Shown: positions 1 through 8,687 of the stretch, in pieces
How the letters are laid out: the number at the start of each line of letters is the position of its first letter
Numbering within the stretch: the first letter of the stretch is position 1
Source: Paenibacillaceae bacterium UBA6304
GTDB taxonomy: Bacteria; Bacillota; Bacilli; Paenibacillales; Paenibacillaceae
Direction of reading: 5' to 3'
Length of the DNA stretch: 15,706 nt
Assembly: GCA_002439285.1 (NCBI GenBank)
Contig: DJTQ01000349.1
Span: 1-15,706, forward strand
Program-made: the position numbers and the translations under genes
The notes under the pieces: generated by a model
What the model was told of the DNA's origin: nothing
The model's input: only the letters and a program-made list of their open reading frames with translations
Databases searched by the model: none

Positions 1-1509
1 GAGGATGACCAGTAATTGCTCATCGCCCAGGGTCCGCGTGTAAGCATAAATCTGTTCGTTATCCTCCTGCAGGATGGCGTAGTCCCCGTATACGATGACG
101 TCATGTTTTTTGCGCAGTTCGATAAGCTCCTTATAATAGTGGAAAATGGAGTTCGAATCCTTTAGCGAATTCTCCACATTGATCTCCCGGTAGTTCGGAT
201 TTACGGCAAGCCAAGGCGTTCCGGTAGTGAACCCGGCTTGTGCCTCTCCGTTCCATTGCATAGGCGTTCTGGCATTGTCGCGCCCTTTCGCATAAATCGA
301 CTCCATGATCTCGGCTGCTTCATGCCCTTTGCTCAGGTAGTCTTTATACATATTGAGCGTCTCGATGTCCTTATACTCTTCGATCGTATCGAAGCGGACG
401 TTGGTCATGCCGATCTCTTCACCCTGATAAATATACGGCGTGCCTTGAAGAGTATGCAGCAGCGTGCCCAGCATTTTAGCCGATACGTTGTGATGCTCCC
501 CGTCATGCCCGAATCTTGACAGCAGTCGCGGCTGGTCGTGATTGTTCAGGTAGATACTATTCCAGGCCTTGCCCTGGAGTTTGGTCTGCCACTTACTCAC
601 AATTTCCTTGAACTTTGTCAGCTTCCACGGCGTCACTTCCCACTTACCGGTCGGCCCCGAGTCAATCCCCATCAACTCAAATTGGAAAACCATACTTAGC
701 TCGTTTCCGTCGCTGCCGGCAAACAGCACCGCATCCTCCGGCGTCACGTCCACCGTTTCTCCAACCGTCATAATATCATATTTGGACAGCACTTCCCGGT
801 TCATTTCCTGCAAAAACTCATGCACTCGCGGACCGTTGATATAACGATCCCCATTGCCTGATCCGTCCGAGCTATCCGGCAGCCCCGGCTCCTTGGAGAT
901 GACGTTGATGACATCCATTCGGAAGCCGTCGATGCCTTTATCCAGCCACCAGGTCATCATATCGTACACTTCTCGGCGCAGCTTCGGGTTCTCCCAGTTC
1001 AAATCCGGCTGCTTCGTCGAGAAAAGATGGAGATAATATTCGTCCGTTTGCTCATCATATTTCCAGGCCGGCCCGCTGAAAAATGAGCCCCAATCGTTCG
1101 GTTCCTTACCCTCTTTGCCCGGGCGCCATATGTAGTAATCGCGGTATTCGTTGTCCTTGGACTTCCGCGACTCGACGAACCAGGCATGCTCATCCGAGCT
1201 ATGATTAACGACCAGGTCCATGATCAGCTTCATGCCCCGCGCATGCAGGCCAGCCAACAGCTCTTCCCAGTCCGCCATCGTTCCGAACTCATGCATGATT
1301 CCTTGATAGTTGCTGATATCATAACCGTTATCGTCGTTCGGCGACTCATATACAGGGCAAAGCCATACCACATCTACCCCCAGCGTTTTGAGATAGTCGA
1401 GTTTGGAAATGATCCCTTGGAGGTCTCCGATCCCGTCCCCATTACTATCCATAAAACTCCGCGGATAAATTTGATACACGACACTCTCTTTCCACCACTT
1501 CTTATCCAT
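1..1509 (-). CDS. malL: Oligo-1,6-glucosidase (GH13 subfamily 31), 3' end outside window
   Basis: Cytoplasmic alpha-glucosidase predicted to hydrolyse terminal alpha-1,6 bonds of isomaltose-type oligosaccharides. The first 503 residues are present; the family is usually about 550-560, so roughly the last 55 are cut off by the window edge. The (beta/alpha)8 barrel shows a calcium-type loop DSNGDGIGD (21-29), region I DLVVNH (98-103), the nucleophile Asp199 in GFRMDVIN, the acid Glu251 in VGET, and Asp325 in NNHDQ. Val200 after the nucleophile is the residue that in GH13_31 enzymes goes with alpha-1,6 specificity; alpha-1,4 enzymes usually have Thr. The start is set by a strong GGAGGAGG seven bases upstream. 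The gene follows a LacI-type repressor gene in the same direction and has its own operator copy in the leader. Trehalose-6-phosphate hydrolase is a close alternative, but the Val200 signature argues for oligo-1,6-glucosidase. Confidence 0.9.
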   Translation of the reverse strand, partial: MDKKWWKESVVYQIYPRSFMDSNGDGIGDLQGIISKLDYLKTLGVDVVWLCPVYESPNDDNGYDISNYQGIMHEFGTMADWEELLAGLHARGMKLIMDLVVNHSSDEHAWFVESRKSKDNEYRDYYIWRPGKEGKEPNDWGSFFSGPAWKYDEQTDEYYLHLFSTKQPDLNWENPKLRREVYDMMTWWLDKGIDGFRMDVINVISKEPGLPDSSDGSGNGDRYINGPRVHEFLQEMNREVLSKYDIMTVGETVDVTPEDAVLFAGSDGNELSMVFQFELMGIDSGPTGKWEVTPWKLTKFKEIVSKWQTKLQGKAWNSIYLNNHDQPRLLSRFGHDGEHHNVSAKMLGTLLHTLQGTPYIYQGEEIGMTNVRFDTIEEYKDIETLNMYKDYLSKGHEAAEIMESIYAKGRDNARTPMQWNGEAQAGFTTGTPWLAVNPNYREINVENSLKDSNSIFHYYKELIELRKKHDVIVYGDYAILQEDNEQIYAYTRTLGDEQLLVIL

Positions 1510-1548
1510 ATTGGCTCCTCCTCCAAAATTGTCGGCCATCCATCATGG

Positions 1549-1601
1549 GTTGACCTGTGTTGGTTTATCCGTATTCGTTGCGTTCGTTGACCTGTATTGG
1601 T
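1549..1601. repeat. 16-bp direct repeat in glucosidase leader
   Basis: Positions 1549-1564 and 1586-1601 are the same 16-mer, beginning GTTGACCTGT, with a single G/A difference. The copies start 37 bp apart. Both lie within about 90 bp upstream of the glucosidase start codon, so on the message they fall in the 5' leader. Function unknown; they could be a second protein-binding site or the scar of a small duplication. Confidence 0.6.
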
Positions 1602-1723
1602 GACCAGTAACTGTATTTGCTCCGAATCGGAATCGGGCGTTTCCTACCGTGGAAAATCGAATCCTCCTTATTATTATTACCCTGGAGTCGATTTTTACCG
1701 TGATGCACATACTTTAACTGCCG

Positions 1724-1737
1724 CGTAAACGTTTATG
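1724..1737. promoter_or_regulatory. LacI-type operator before glucosidase
   Basis: TAAACGTTTA (1726-1735) is a perfect 10-bp palindrome with the central CG step typical of LacI/GalR-family operators. The next base pair out is mismatched and the one after is matched again. The same core lies in front of the repressor gene at 2921-2932. The simplest reading is that the neighbouring LacI-family protein binds both. CcpA, itself a LacI-family member, uses similar cre sites, so catabolite control through this site cannot be excluded. Confidence 0.75.
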
Positions 1738-1854
1738 TATTTCTCATACTAAATTATTCTTTTCACACTTCTCCATAGTATCTTTGTATGACCTGAAGAT
1801 GCCTCAGGCTAACCGGAACGGTGGCGGTGAGTTACCCTGAAGCGGTGCTCGCTG

Positions 1855-2862
1855 TTATCGCAAGCGCCGCTTGACAGTCTGCCGCTCGACCACGCGGTGC
1901 GGCACGACTTCGCTGGCCGCCGGCTGGCCAGTGCCCAGCATCGCGATCAGCTTCTCCGATGCCAGTCGGCCCATCTCCTGAAGCGGCTGAGCCACCGTCG
2001 TGAGCGGCGGATTGCTCATCTCGGCCAGCTTCAGGTCGTCGTAGCCTATGACGGCTAACTGTTCCGGCACGGCGATGCCGAGCCTCGCCGCCACAGAGAT
2101 GACGGCGATCGCCATCTCGTCACCGGCGGCGAATACCGCCGTCACCTCGGGCGCGGCCGTAAGCAGCCGCTCCGCGGCACGGCTTCCTCCTTCGAAGGTG
2201 AAGCCGCCGTCCAGCACATGGTCTTCCCGCAGCGGGAGACCATGATCCCGCAGCGCTTGGCGGAAGCCCTCGTATCGCGGCTGTCCCGCGATCAGGTCGC
2301 TCTCGCCGCCGCCGATCATGGCGATCTCCCGGTGCCCTTGGGAGATCAAATAGGCCGCCGCGTCATAAGCCGCTTGCCGGTCATCGACTTTGATGTACGG
2401 TACGTCATCAAAGTCCGACTTCGTAGCCACCAGGACAAGCGGAATCCCCATCGCTCGTACGGCTTCGTAATACTCCGGCTCCAACACGCCGCTGGAAAAG
2501 ATGATGCCGTCAACTTGCTTCTCCCGCAGCACCTGCAAGTATTTCATCGTCCGTTTCCCGTCCTCCGCGGTATTGCAAACGATGACGCTATAATTGTGAT
2601 TCTGCGCCACATCCTCGATCCCATGCAAAATCTCGGAGGAAAACGAACTGGACACACTGGGAAACAGCACACCAATAGTTTGCGTCCGTTTGCTAACAAG
2701 ACCGCGAGCAATGGCATTAGGCTGATAACTCAGCTCTTCCACAGCTTGCAGCACTTTGCGTTTCGTTTCTTCCGAGTAGCCCGGCAAATTGTTCAGTACC
2801 CGGGATACCGTTGCCACCGAAACCCCGACTTGTTTGGCGACATCCTTGATCGTTGAACTCAT
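1855..2862 (-). CDS. LacI-family transcriptional repressor of the glucosidase locus
   Basis: A 335-residue LacI/GalR-family regulator, the usual length. The N-terminal helix-turn-helix (about residues 4-24, TIKDVAKQVGVSVATVSRVL) is followed by the hinge (NAIARGLVSKRT). A periplasmic-binding-protein-like effector domain then runs from about residue 60 to the end. An upstream in-frame ATG at 2916 would add 18 residues that do not fit the family. The start at 2862 gives the canonical MSSTIKDVA beginning and has GGAGAAGG seven bases upstream. The gene has a strong promoter with an operator just downstream of the start point, which indicates autorepression. The adjacent oligo-1,6-glucosidase carries the same operator core, so the inducer is probably maltose, isomaltose or a related oligosaccharide (inference). 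It resembles MalR-type regulators; I give no symbol because the ligand is not shown by sequence. Confidence 0.9.
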   Translation of the reverse strand: MSSTIKDVAKQVGVSVATVSRVLNNLPGYSEETKRKVLQAVEELSYQPNAIARGLVSKRTQTIGVLFPSVSSSFSSEILHGIEDVAQNHNYSVIVCNTAEDGKRTMKYLQVLREKQVDGIIFSSGVLEPEYYEAVRAMGIPLVLVATKSDFDDVPYIKVDDRQAAYDAAAYLISQGHREIAMIGGGESDLIAGQPRYEGFRQALRDHGLPLREDHVLDGGFTFEGGSRAAERLLTAAPEVTAVFAAGDEMAIAVISVAARLGIAVPEQLAVIGYDDLKLAEMSNPPLTTVAQPLQEMGRLASEKLIAMLGTGQPAASEVVPHRVVERQTVKRRLR

Positions 2863-2920
2863 CGTATTACCTTCTCCAATTCGCAACTTAATCTCATCGA
2901 CTTTGAAACACAACAATCAC

Positions 2921-2932
2921 GTAAACGTTTAC
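2921..2932. promoter_or_regulatory. LacI-type operator of the repressor gene
   Basis: GTAAACGTTTAC is a perfect 12-bp palindrome. It lies about 14 bp downstream of the -10 box of the repressor promoter, in the early transcribed region, where a bound repressor would block or roadblock transcription. The inner 10 bp are identical to the site at 1726-1735. Confidence 0.8.
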
Positions 2933-2945
2933 TTTTCTTGATTTT

Positions 2946-2974
2946 ACTATAAATAACCTAGTCTTTATTGTCAA
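2946..2974 (-). promoter_or_regulatory. Sigma-A promoter of the LacI-family gene
   Basis: On the minus strand there is a perfect -35 box TTGACA (2969-2974), a 17-base spacer, and TATAGT as -10 (2946-2951). The start point should fall near 2939, leaving a leader of about 75 bases that contains the operator and the ribosome binding site. Confidence 0.85.
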
Positions 2975-3049
2975 TGAAACTTCAAGCTCAGCCCATTATT
3001 CCATTACTGCTCTAAATGCTTTTATTTCCGTTAAATCGATTATTACTAC

Positions 3050-3078
3050 TTGAAAAAAATTCCTTTGTATCCTATCAT
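3050..3078 (+). promoter_or_regulatory. Sigma-A promoter of the methyltransferase gene
   Basis: TTGAAA (3050-3055) and TATCAT (3073-3078) are separated by exactly 17 bases, each one mismatch from consensus. The predicted start near 3085 lies inside the Fur box that follows at once. The leader to the start codon is about 110 bases and shows no clear riboswitch fold. Confidence 0.75.
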
Positions 3079-3079
3079 T

Positions 3080-3099
3080 AATAATGATAATCATTATCA
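3080..3099. promoter_or_regulatory. Fur box overlapping the transcription start
   Basis: TGATAATCATTATCA at 3085-3099 is an exact match to the Bacillus-type 7-1-7 Fur consensus TGATAATNATTATCA. The 19 bases 3080-3098 match the classical GATAATGATAATCATTATC in 18 positions. The box directly follows the -10 element, so bound Fur would block transcription initiation. PerR boxes differ at the outer G/C positions, which makes Fur the best candidate. The implied logic is expression when iron is scarce. Confidence 0.85.
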
Positions 3100-3197
3100 A
3101 TATAGGTTATAAAAATACATAGTCTATAGTCATCATGATTGAGTTATTTTGAATAGGTTTTACTCTGCATGACTTATATATCATGGAGGAGGTCCAA

Positions 3198-3995
3198 ATG
3201 AATACTTTAACCACCGATTACATGAAGATGCCCGGACATTGGGTATTGGCTAGTCTCGGCAAAAAAGTGCTCCGCCCCGGAGGCATCGGCCTGACGCGAA
3301 AAATGCTGGAGCATTTGAACATCCGCAGCATGGATCAAGTCATTGAATTTGCCCCCGGTCTCGGAATAACTGCCCGGATGACGCTCAGCCGGAGCCCGCA
3401 AAGTTATATCGCAATCGAACAAAACGAGCAGGCAGCCCAAACCGTCCAGTCTTACCTATCCGGAGACAATCGCAGCGTCATAATCGGTAATGTGGAGCAT
3501 GTTCCGCTTCCCAACCGGTCTGCGACCGTCATTTACGGCGAAGCGATGTTAACCATGCAAGCACCCGTTCAAAAGGAAAGGATCATCCAGGAGGCAGCCA
3601 GGTTACTAAAGCCGGGCGGACGGTACGGAATCCACGAAATGAGTCTGGCCCCAGACAAGATAGACCTTACGTTGAGAAAACAGGTTTGCAAAGACCTCGC
3701 CCAGGCTATTCGCGTCAATGTCGCCCCGCTGACCGCCCTGGAATGGATGCAGCTCCTGGAGAATAACGGGTTCCGCGTGCTTTCTGTCCATACTGCACCG
3801 ATGCATCTGCTTCACTTCGGGCGTCTGATCCAAGATGAAGGATGGCGAGGGGTTGCCAAAATGGCAGGGAATCTTCTCAAAAACCGGCCCGCTATGAGAC
3901 GCGTCCTTCAAATGCGACGCCAATTTGTAAAACATGCGTCCCAGCTACAGGCCATCAGTATCGTGGCCGAATATGCTCCTGAAATTAATGGTTAA
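3198..3995 (+). CDS. Class I SAM-dependent methyltransferase, Fur-controlled, substrate unknown
   Basis: A 265-residue soluble protein with a Rossmann-like methyltransferase fold. Motif I is VIEFAPGLG (48-56); the acidic residue that binds the SAM ribose is Glu74 in YIAIE. The GNVEHVPLP segment (97-105) and the post-motif LKPGG (137-141) are typical of the Methyltransf_11/25 type. There are no signal peptide or membrane segments; the C-terminal part (about 200-265) is basic (MRRVLQMRRQF). Another ATG lies at 3183, but GGAGGAGG at 3185-3192 overlaps it and sits five bases before the ATG at 3198, so the later start is preferred. This is the only plus-strand gene here, with its own promoter and a Fur box. 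The context says iron response but does not reveal the substrate: a small molecule, a lipid or a siderophore-related compound are all possible. I do not recognise a named family member. Confidence 0.85.
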   Translation: MNTLTTDYMKMPGHWVLASLGKKVLRPGGIGLTRKMLEHLNIRSMDQVIEFAPGLGITARMTLSRSPQSYIAIEQNEQAAQTVQSYLSGDNRSVIIGNVEHVPLPNRSATVIYGEAMLTMQAPVQKERIIQEAARLLKPGGRYGIHEMSLAPDKIDLTLRKQVCKDLAQAIRVNVAPLTALEWMQLLENNGFRVLSVHTAPMHLLHFGRLIQDEGWRGVAKMAGNLLKNRPAMRRVLQMRRQFVKHASQLQAISIVAEYAPEING

Positions 3996-4002
3996 CCATT
4001 AA
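3985..4002. repeat. 18-bp perfect palindrome over the methyltransferase stop codon
   Basis: TTAATGGTTAACCATTAA is identical to its reverse complement over all 18 bases and contains the TAA stop (3993-3995). It has no loop, so as RNA it would fold poorly. A protein-binding site is as likely as a structural role. It is distinct from the terminator that follows at 4017. Confidence 0.8.
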
Positions 4003-4016
4003 CCGTATTAGACTGA

Positions 4017-4056
4017 AATAGAGTAAGAGATGGAGACTCACCACCCTTACTCTATT
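4017..4056. terminator. Bidirectional terminator between convergent genes
   Basis: An 11-bp perfect inverted repeat, AATAGAGTAAG (4017-4027) and CTTACTCTATT (4046-4056), encloses an 18-base loop. It lies in the 100-bp gap between the methyltransferase stop and the convergent lipoprotein gene stop, so it can serve both. The T-runs after the stem are short on either strand, which makes the terminator imperfect. Confidence 0.6.
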
Positions 4057-4095
4057 GAGGAATATTAACACGAATAGCTTGAAGAGCTACCTACC

Positions 4096-5361
4096 CTACA
4101 GTTCAATAATATTCTGAATTTCAGTTTCCATTGATGATAACAAATCCTCTATATTAGCATCATTATTTATTGCATCCCATAGTTTTTGATTAGCGACTTT
4201 AAATATCATCTCATCTTGTTCAGCGCTTAGGGGATTATTCGGAGTATCCGATGGTGCTATGTTATAAAACGACTCCCAATTTTTATCGATATGGTTATTA
4301 TATCCTTCTCTTGACAGGAGGACGGAATAATCATCACCCATCTGGTAAGTGCTCGCAAACTCCGGACCATTAATATACTGAATAAACTTCCAACTTTGCT
4401 CTACTTTGCTTGAACCGGAGTAAATCCCAAATAATTCGCTTGGCATAATAGCTGAAGCACTTTTGGAGTTGGCCGGATCTACCGGTGCGGTGACAATATC
4501 CCACTCAAAATCCGCGTTAAATAAATCTTTCATTAGATAAGAATAGTCAACCGTCAGAGCAATTTTCCCGGAAGTAAACGGAAAATCCTCGGGACTATCT
4601 TCAATTTGGTTCATATTTTCACGTGTTTTCAAAGAACCTTCTTTAATCCCTTCCAGTAGAGGGCTCAAGATATTCTCCCAACTTGAGGTATTAATTGTCG
4701 CTTTCCCCCCCTTTGGATCCACATAACGAACTCCTTGGGATGAGGCCATGTCAACCGCCATGTCAAACAAATTCTTATCATAAAACAACCCTACAAAATC
4801 ACTTTTATTTTGAGCATAATTCGTTATCGTTGAAGCTGATTTAAAAACATCTCCCCAGCTCATCTGATCAACTGGATAATCCAATCCATATTGATCAAAT
4901 AACGTTTTGTTATAGAAAAGCGCCTTTGCCGAAAAAGTTGGAGTTAGAGCATAAATTTCACCTTGACCCTTTAAACGCAAATATTCCAGCAGGTGAGGAT
5001 TTACTTCTTCGATTTTAAAATCGCCCGATTTTTTAAGATATGAATCAAGACTTACCAACAATCCTTCGGAAATGATAGAATCAAAAAAAGTTTCTTCCAC
5101 ATACACTAAATCCGGCTGCTCGGACTTAATTAATTGTTTAAGTGTATCTTCACTTAACCCTTCTTTATAATATTCAGATAATGGTATGACCTCGAAATCA
5201 ATATTAGGGAATTTTGTATGATAAACATTCCCGTACTTTGTCATAAACTCATCAGTATCAAAGTAGAGAATTCTGAGTGTTACGTTGCTTTCCGCCGGCT
5301 TATTCGCACACCCCGATTGCATTAAAATAATGAATGCAAGGAGCAAAATCCATCTTTTCAT
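4096..5361 (-). CDS. Extracellular solute-binding lipoprotein (ABC family 1)
   Basis: A 421-residue binding lipoprotein. The N-terminus MKRWILLLAFIILMQSGC is a short basic region, a hydrophobic stretch and a lipobox-like MQSGC, with Cys18 as the lipidation and cleavage site. It would be anchored on the outer face of the membrane. The rest matches the two-lobed SBP family 1 pattern (PDLVYVEE, GEIYALTPTFSAKALFYNKTLFDQYGL, and a late WKFIQYINGPEFA). This family normally delivers oligosaccharides or similar solutes to MalF/MalG-type permeases, but no such permease is nearby. The start at 5361 has GAGGAG nine bases upstream; an earlier ATG at 5406 would overlap the previous gene and spoil the signal peptide. 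It begins 22 bases after the ABC reading frame and shares its AT-rich composition, so the two probably moved together. Its partner and ligand are unknown, and with the upstream gene truncated its expression is doubtful. Confidence 0.8.
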   Translation of the reverse strand: MKRWILLLAFIILMQSGCANKPAESNVTLRILYFDTDEFMTKYGNVYHTKFPNIDFEVIPLSEYYKEGLSEDTLKQLIKSEQPDLVYVEETFFDSIISEGLLVSLDSYLKKSGDFKIEEVNPHLLEYLRLKGQGEIYALTPTFSAKALFYNKTLFDQYGLDYPVDQMSWGDVFKSASTITNYAQNKSDFVGLFYDKNLFDMAVDMASSQGVRYVDPKGGKATINTSSWENILSPLLEGIKEGSLKTRENMNQIEDSPEDFPFTSGKIALTVDYSYLMKDLFNADFEWDIVTAPVDPANSKSASAIMPSELFGIYSGSSKVEQSWKFIQYINGPEFASTYQMGDDYSVLLSREGYNNHIDKNWESFYNIAPSDTPNNPLSAEQDEMIFKVANQKLWDAINNDANIEDLLSSMETEIQNIIEL

Positions 5362-5383
5362 ATTCTGTATCTCCTCAATGCGT

Positions 5384-6958
5384 TTATTCATAATAAGAGG
5401 TTGCATATTGTTTATATTCGTCAGAAGGATTGTTACTTTCTGTATACCACTTGGCTTGAGTCAAGTACATATTTTTATAATACCCGTTTTTACTCATAAG
5501 TTCGGGATGTGAGCCACTCTCTATAACTTCACCATCTTTTAAAACAATAATATTATCAGCATGCTTACAACTACCGAGCCTATGGGTAACAGTTATAGTA
5601 GTCTTCCCTTCAGTAATTTTATGGAACAGATCTAACATATTTGATTCTGCTACCGGATCTAAAGAGGATGTGGGTTCGTCAAAAAAAATAATTTCTGCCT
5701 CTTTGAATAGCGCTCTAGCAATAGCTATCTTTTGCCACTCACCACCCGATAAATCTATACCTTTAGAAAAGTAAACCCCCAATTCTTTATTTAAGTCATT
5801 TATCTTCGTAAGGAGACTATCACCTTCGATTTGATTAAGTATTGATACCACCTTCTCATCTGTATCTAGACAATCTATGTTTGATAAACATATATTTTCC
5901 CTAAGAGTCATATAATATTTTGTAAAATCCTGAAATATGGCGCTTATATTTTTTGATACATCGATATCACACAAATCCCTACCATCATATTGTATTGTTC
6001 CGGGTACTGATTCATATAATCCAGATATACACTTTACCAAGGTGCTCTTTCCAGAACCATTGTCGCCTACAATTGCAAGTCTTTCACCCTTTTTAATTGA
6101 GAATGTGATGTTTCTTAATGTGTCACTTTCAAGTCCGGGATATCGAAATGTTAAATCATTTATGTAAATATTATCAATGAATTTATGATGCGGTTTAATG
6201 GGAAGAGTAGTTTCAACTTCAATAAAACGAAAAAAATCACTAAGATAAGGTGATTGATTAATTATAAAAGCAAAACCATTCGAGAGCATAACAACTGTTG
6301 TTATTGCTGTGCCCAGCGATTGGCTTATAGAAACATAATCTCCTACAGTGTAATTTTGAGAAACTATAATATATAAAAGTGATATTAAAAAAAGCAAATT
6401 CATTATAAAGTCAAATAAAGTTAATAATATGTTGCTCTTCAGCTTCAATTTACTTAATTTATAATTTTCTTTTAGAGTTTTCGAATAGTAAAGTGCCCAT
6501 TTGTTGAGTATCAATTTTGAATGTTGAAATATACGTAGCTCTTTGACAGCTTCTCTTGTTTTTAATAGTGAAGCATAATACGCCGAACGTCTATCATTTT
6601 CGGACTGTTCTACATTCACGAAATATTCTTTCTTTCCAACTTTTAATGATGCTATAGAATTCGGGACAAGGATAATTAATAAGCTAACCACAAGTAACCA
6701 ATGAAAGCTAAATAGGATTATTACTAACCCGGTTAAAGTAATTACTTGTCGAAGAATATCCAAAACGTGAGATACAATTTGAATACCTTTCTTGGGATTA
6801 TTATACAATAAAACCCTTAATAAATGTTTGTATATTTTCCTTTTATCACCTTTATAAAAATATGGTATTATATATTTCAAATAATCATTTCGGATTTTCA
6901 TTGTTAGCGCATCATCAAAAAAACATATTATTAATGTTTTCATGTTAGAATTCATCAT
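5384..6958 (-). pseudogene. Exporter-type ABC transporter, permease-ATPase, missing its N-terminus
   Basis: The open frame (524 residues) encodes the later part of a membrane domain fused to a nucleotide-binding domain. Hydrophobic segments lie near 72-98, 176-200 and 215-234. The ATPase has Walker A GDNGSGKST (298-306), Q-loop Gln343, signature LSGGE (403-407), Walker B IIFFDEP (423-429) and H-loop His459, all intact. In full half-transporters of about 600 residues Walker A lies near 370-380, so some 75-80 residues, including the first two membrane helices, are missing. No ribosome binding site precedes the ATG: the bases before it are the T-tract of the eno terminator. I therefore call it a 5'-truncated remnant rather than a working gene. 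The type resembles peptide or bacteriocin exporters. Its codon use is far more AT-rich than that of the glycolytic genes, suggesting horizontal transfer. If translated, it could not make a normal six-helix unit. Confidence 0.7.
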
Positions 6959-6966
6959 ATATATAA

Positions 6967-7003
6967 AAAAAGCCCATCCGAAATTGCTTCGGATGGGCTT
7001 TTT
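6967..7003 (-). terminator. Rho-independent terminator of eno and the glycolytic operon
   Basis: AGCCCATCCGAA (6971-6982) pairs with TTCGGATGGGCT (6988-6999) around a 5-base loop. The stem extends by A-T pairs to 16 bp and is followed on the minus strand by a run of seven T. It lies 11 bases after the eno stop codon. The mirror-image A-run gives it some ability to work in both directions. Confidence 0.95.
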
Positions 7004-7014
7004 GACTTTTTATC

Positions 7015-8687
<1,673 letters not shown>

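Larger units (their letters stand above)
1510..1854 (-). other. 345-bp leader between repressor and glucosidase genes
   Basis: Non-coding spacer read on the minus strand. It holds the operator-like palindrome at 1724-1737, a near-exact 16-bp direct repeat close to the glucosidase start, and the ribosome binding site GGAGGAGG at 1517-1524. Just after the repressor stop, 1792-1808 can fold into a 7-bp stem with a 3-base loop and one G-U pair. It lacks a following T-run, so it is at best a weak terminator and read-through from the repressor gene is possible. I could not pick a convincing -35/-10 pair for the glucosidase; the AT-rich stretch 1738-1785 just upstream of the operator is the likely place. 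Confidence 0.6.

Noticed and set aside
1792..1808. Terminator after the LacI-family gene
   Set aside because: The 7-bp hairpin is real on paper but has no T-run after it, so it is only mentioned in the spacer description.
2863..2916. Longer LacI-family start at 2916
   Set aside because: It adds 18 residues not seen in the family, and the ATG at 2862 has a strong ribosome binding site and a canonical helix-turn-helix start.
3080..3099. PerR or Zur box instead of Fur
   Set aside because: PerR prefers TTATAATNATTATAA and Zur has a longer GC-containing motif. The exact TGATAATNATTATCA match favours Fur, although cross-binding cannot be excluded.
3101..3197. Riboswitch or leader peptide in the methyltransferase leader
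   Set aside because: The stretch is AT-rich without strong conserved stems, and the only small frame is five codons without a ribosome binding site.
5362..5406. Earlier ATG for the solute-binding lipoprotein
   Set aside because: It would overlap the ABC frame and place 15 charged residues before the signal peptide; the ATG at 5361 has GAGGAG nine bases upstream.
4096..6958. Complete transposon or integrative element
   Set aside because: No transposase, integrase, terminal inverted repeats or target-site duplications were seen at the edges of the AT-rich block.
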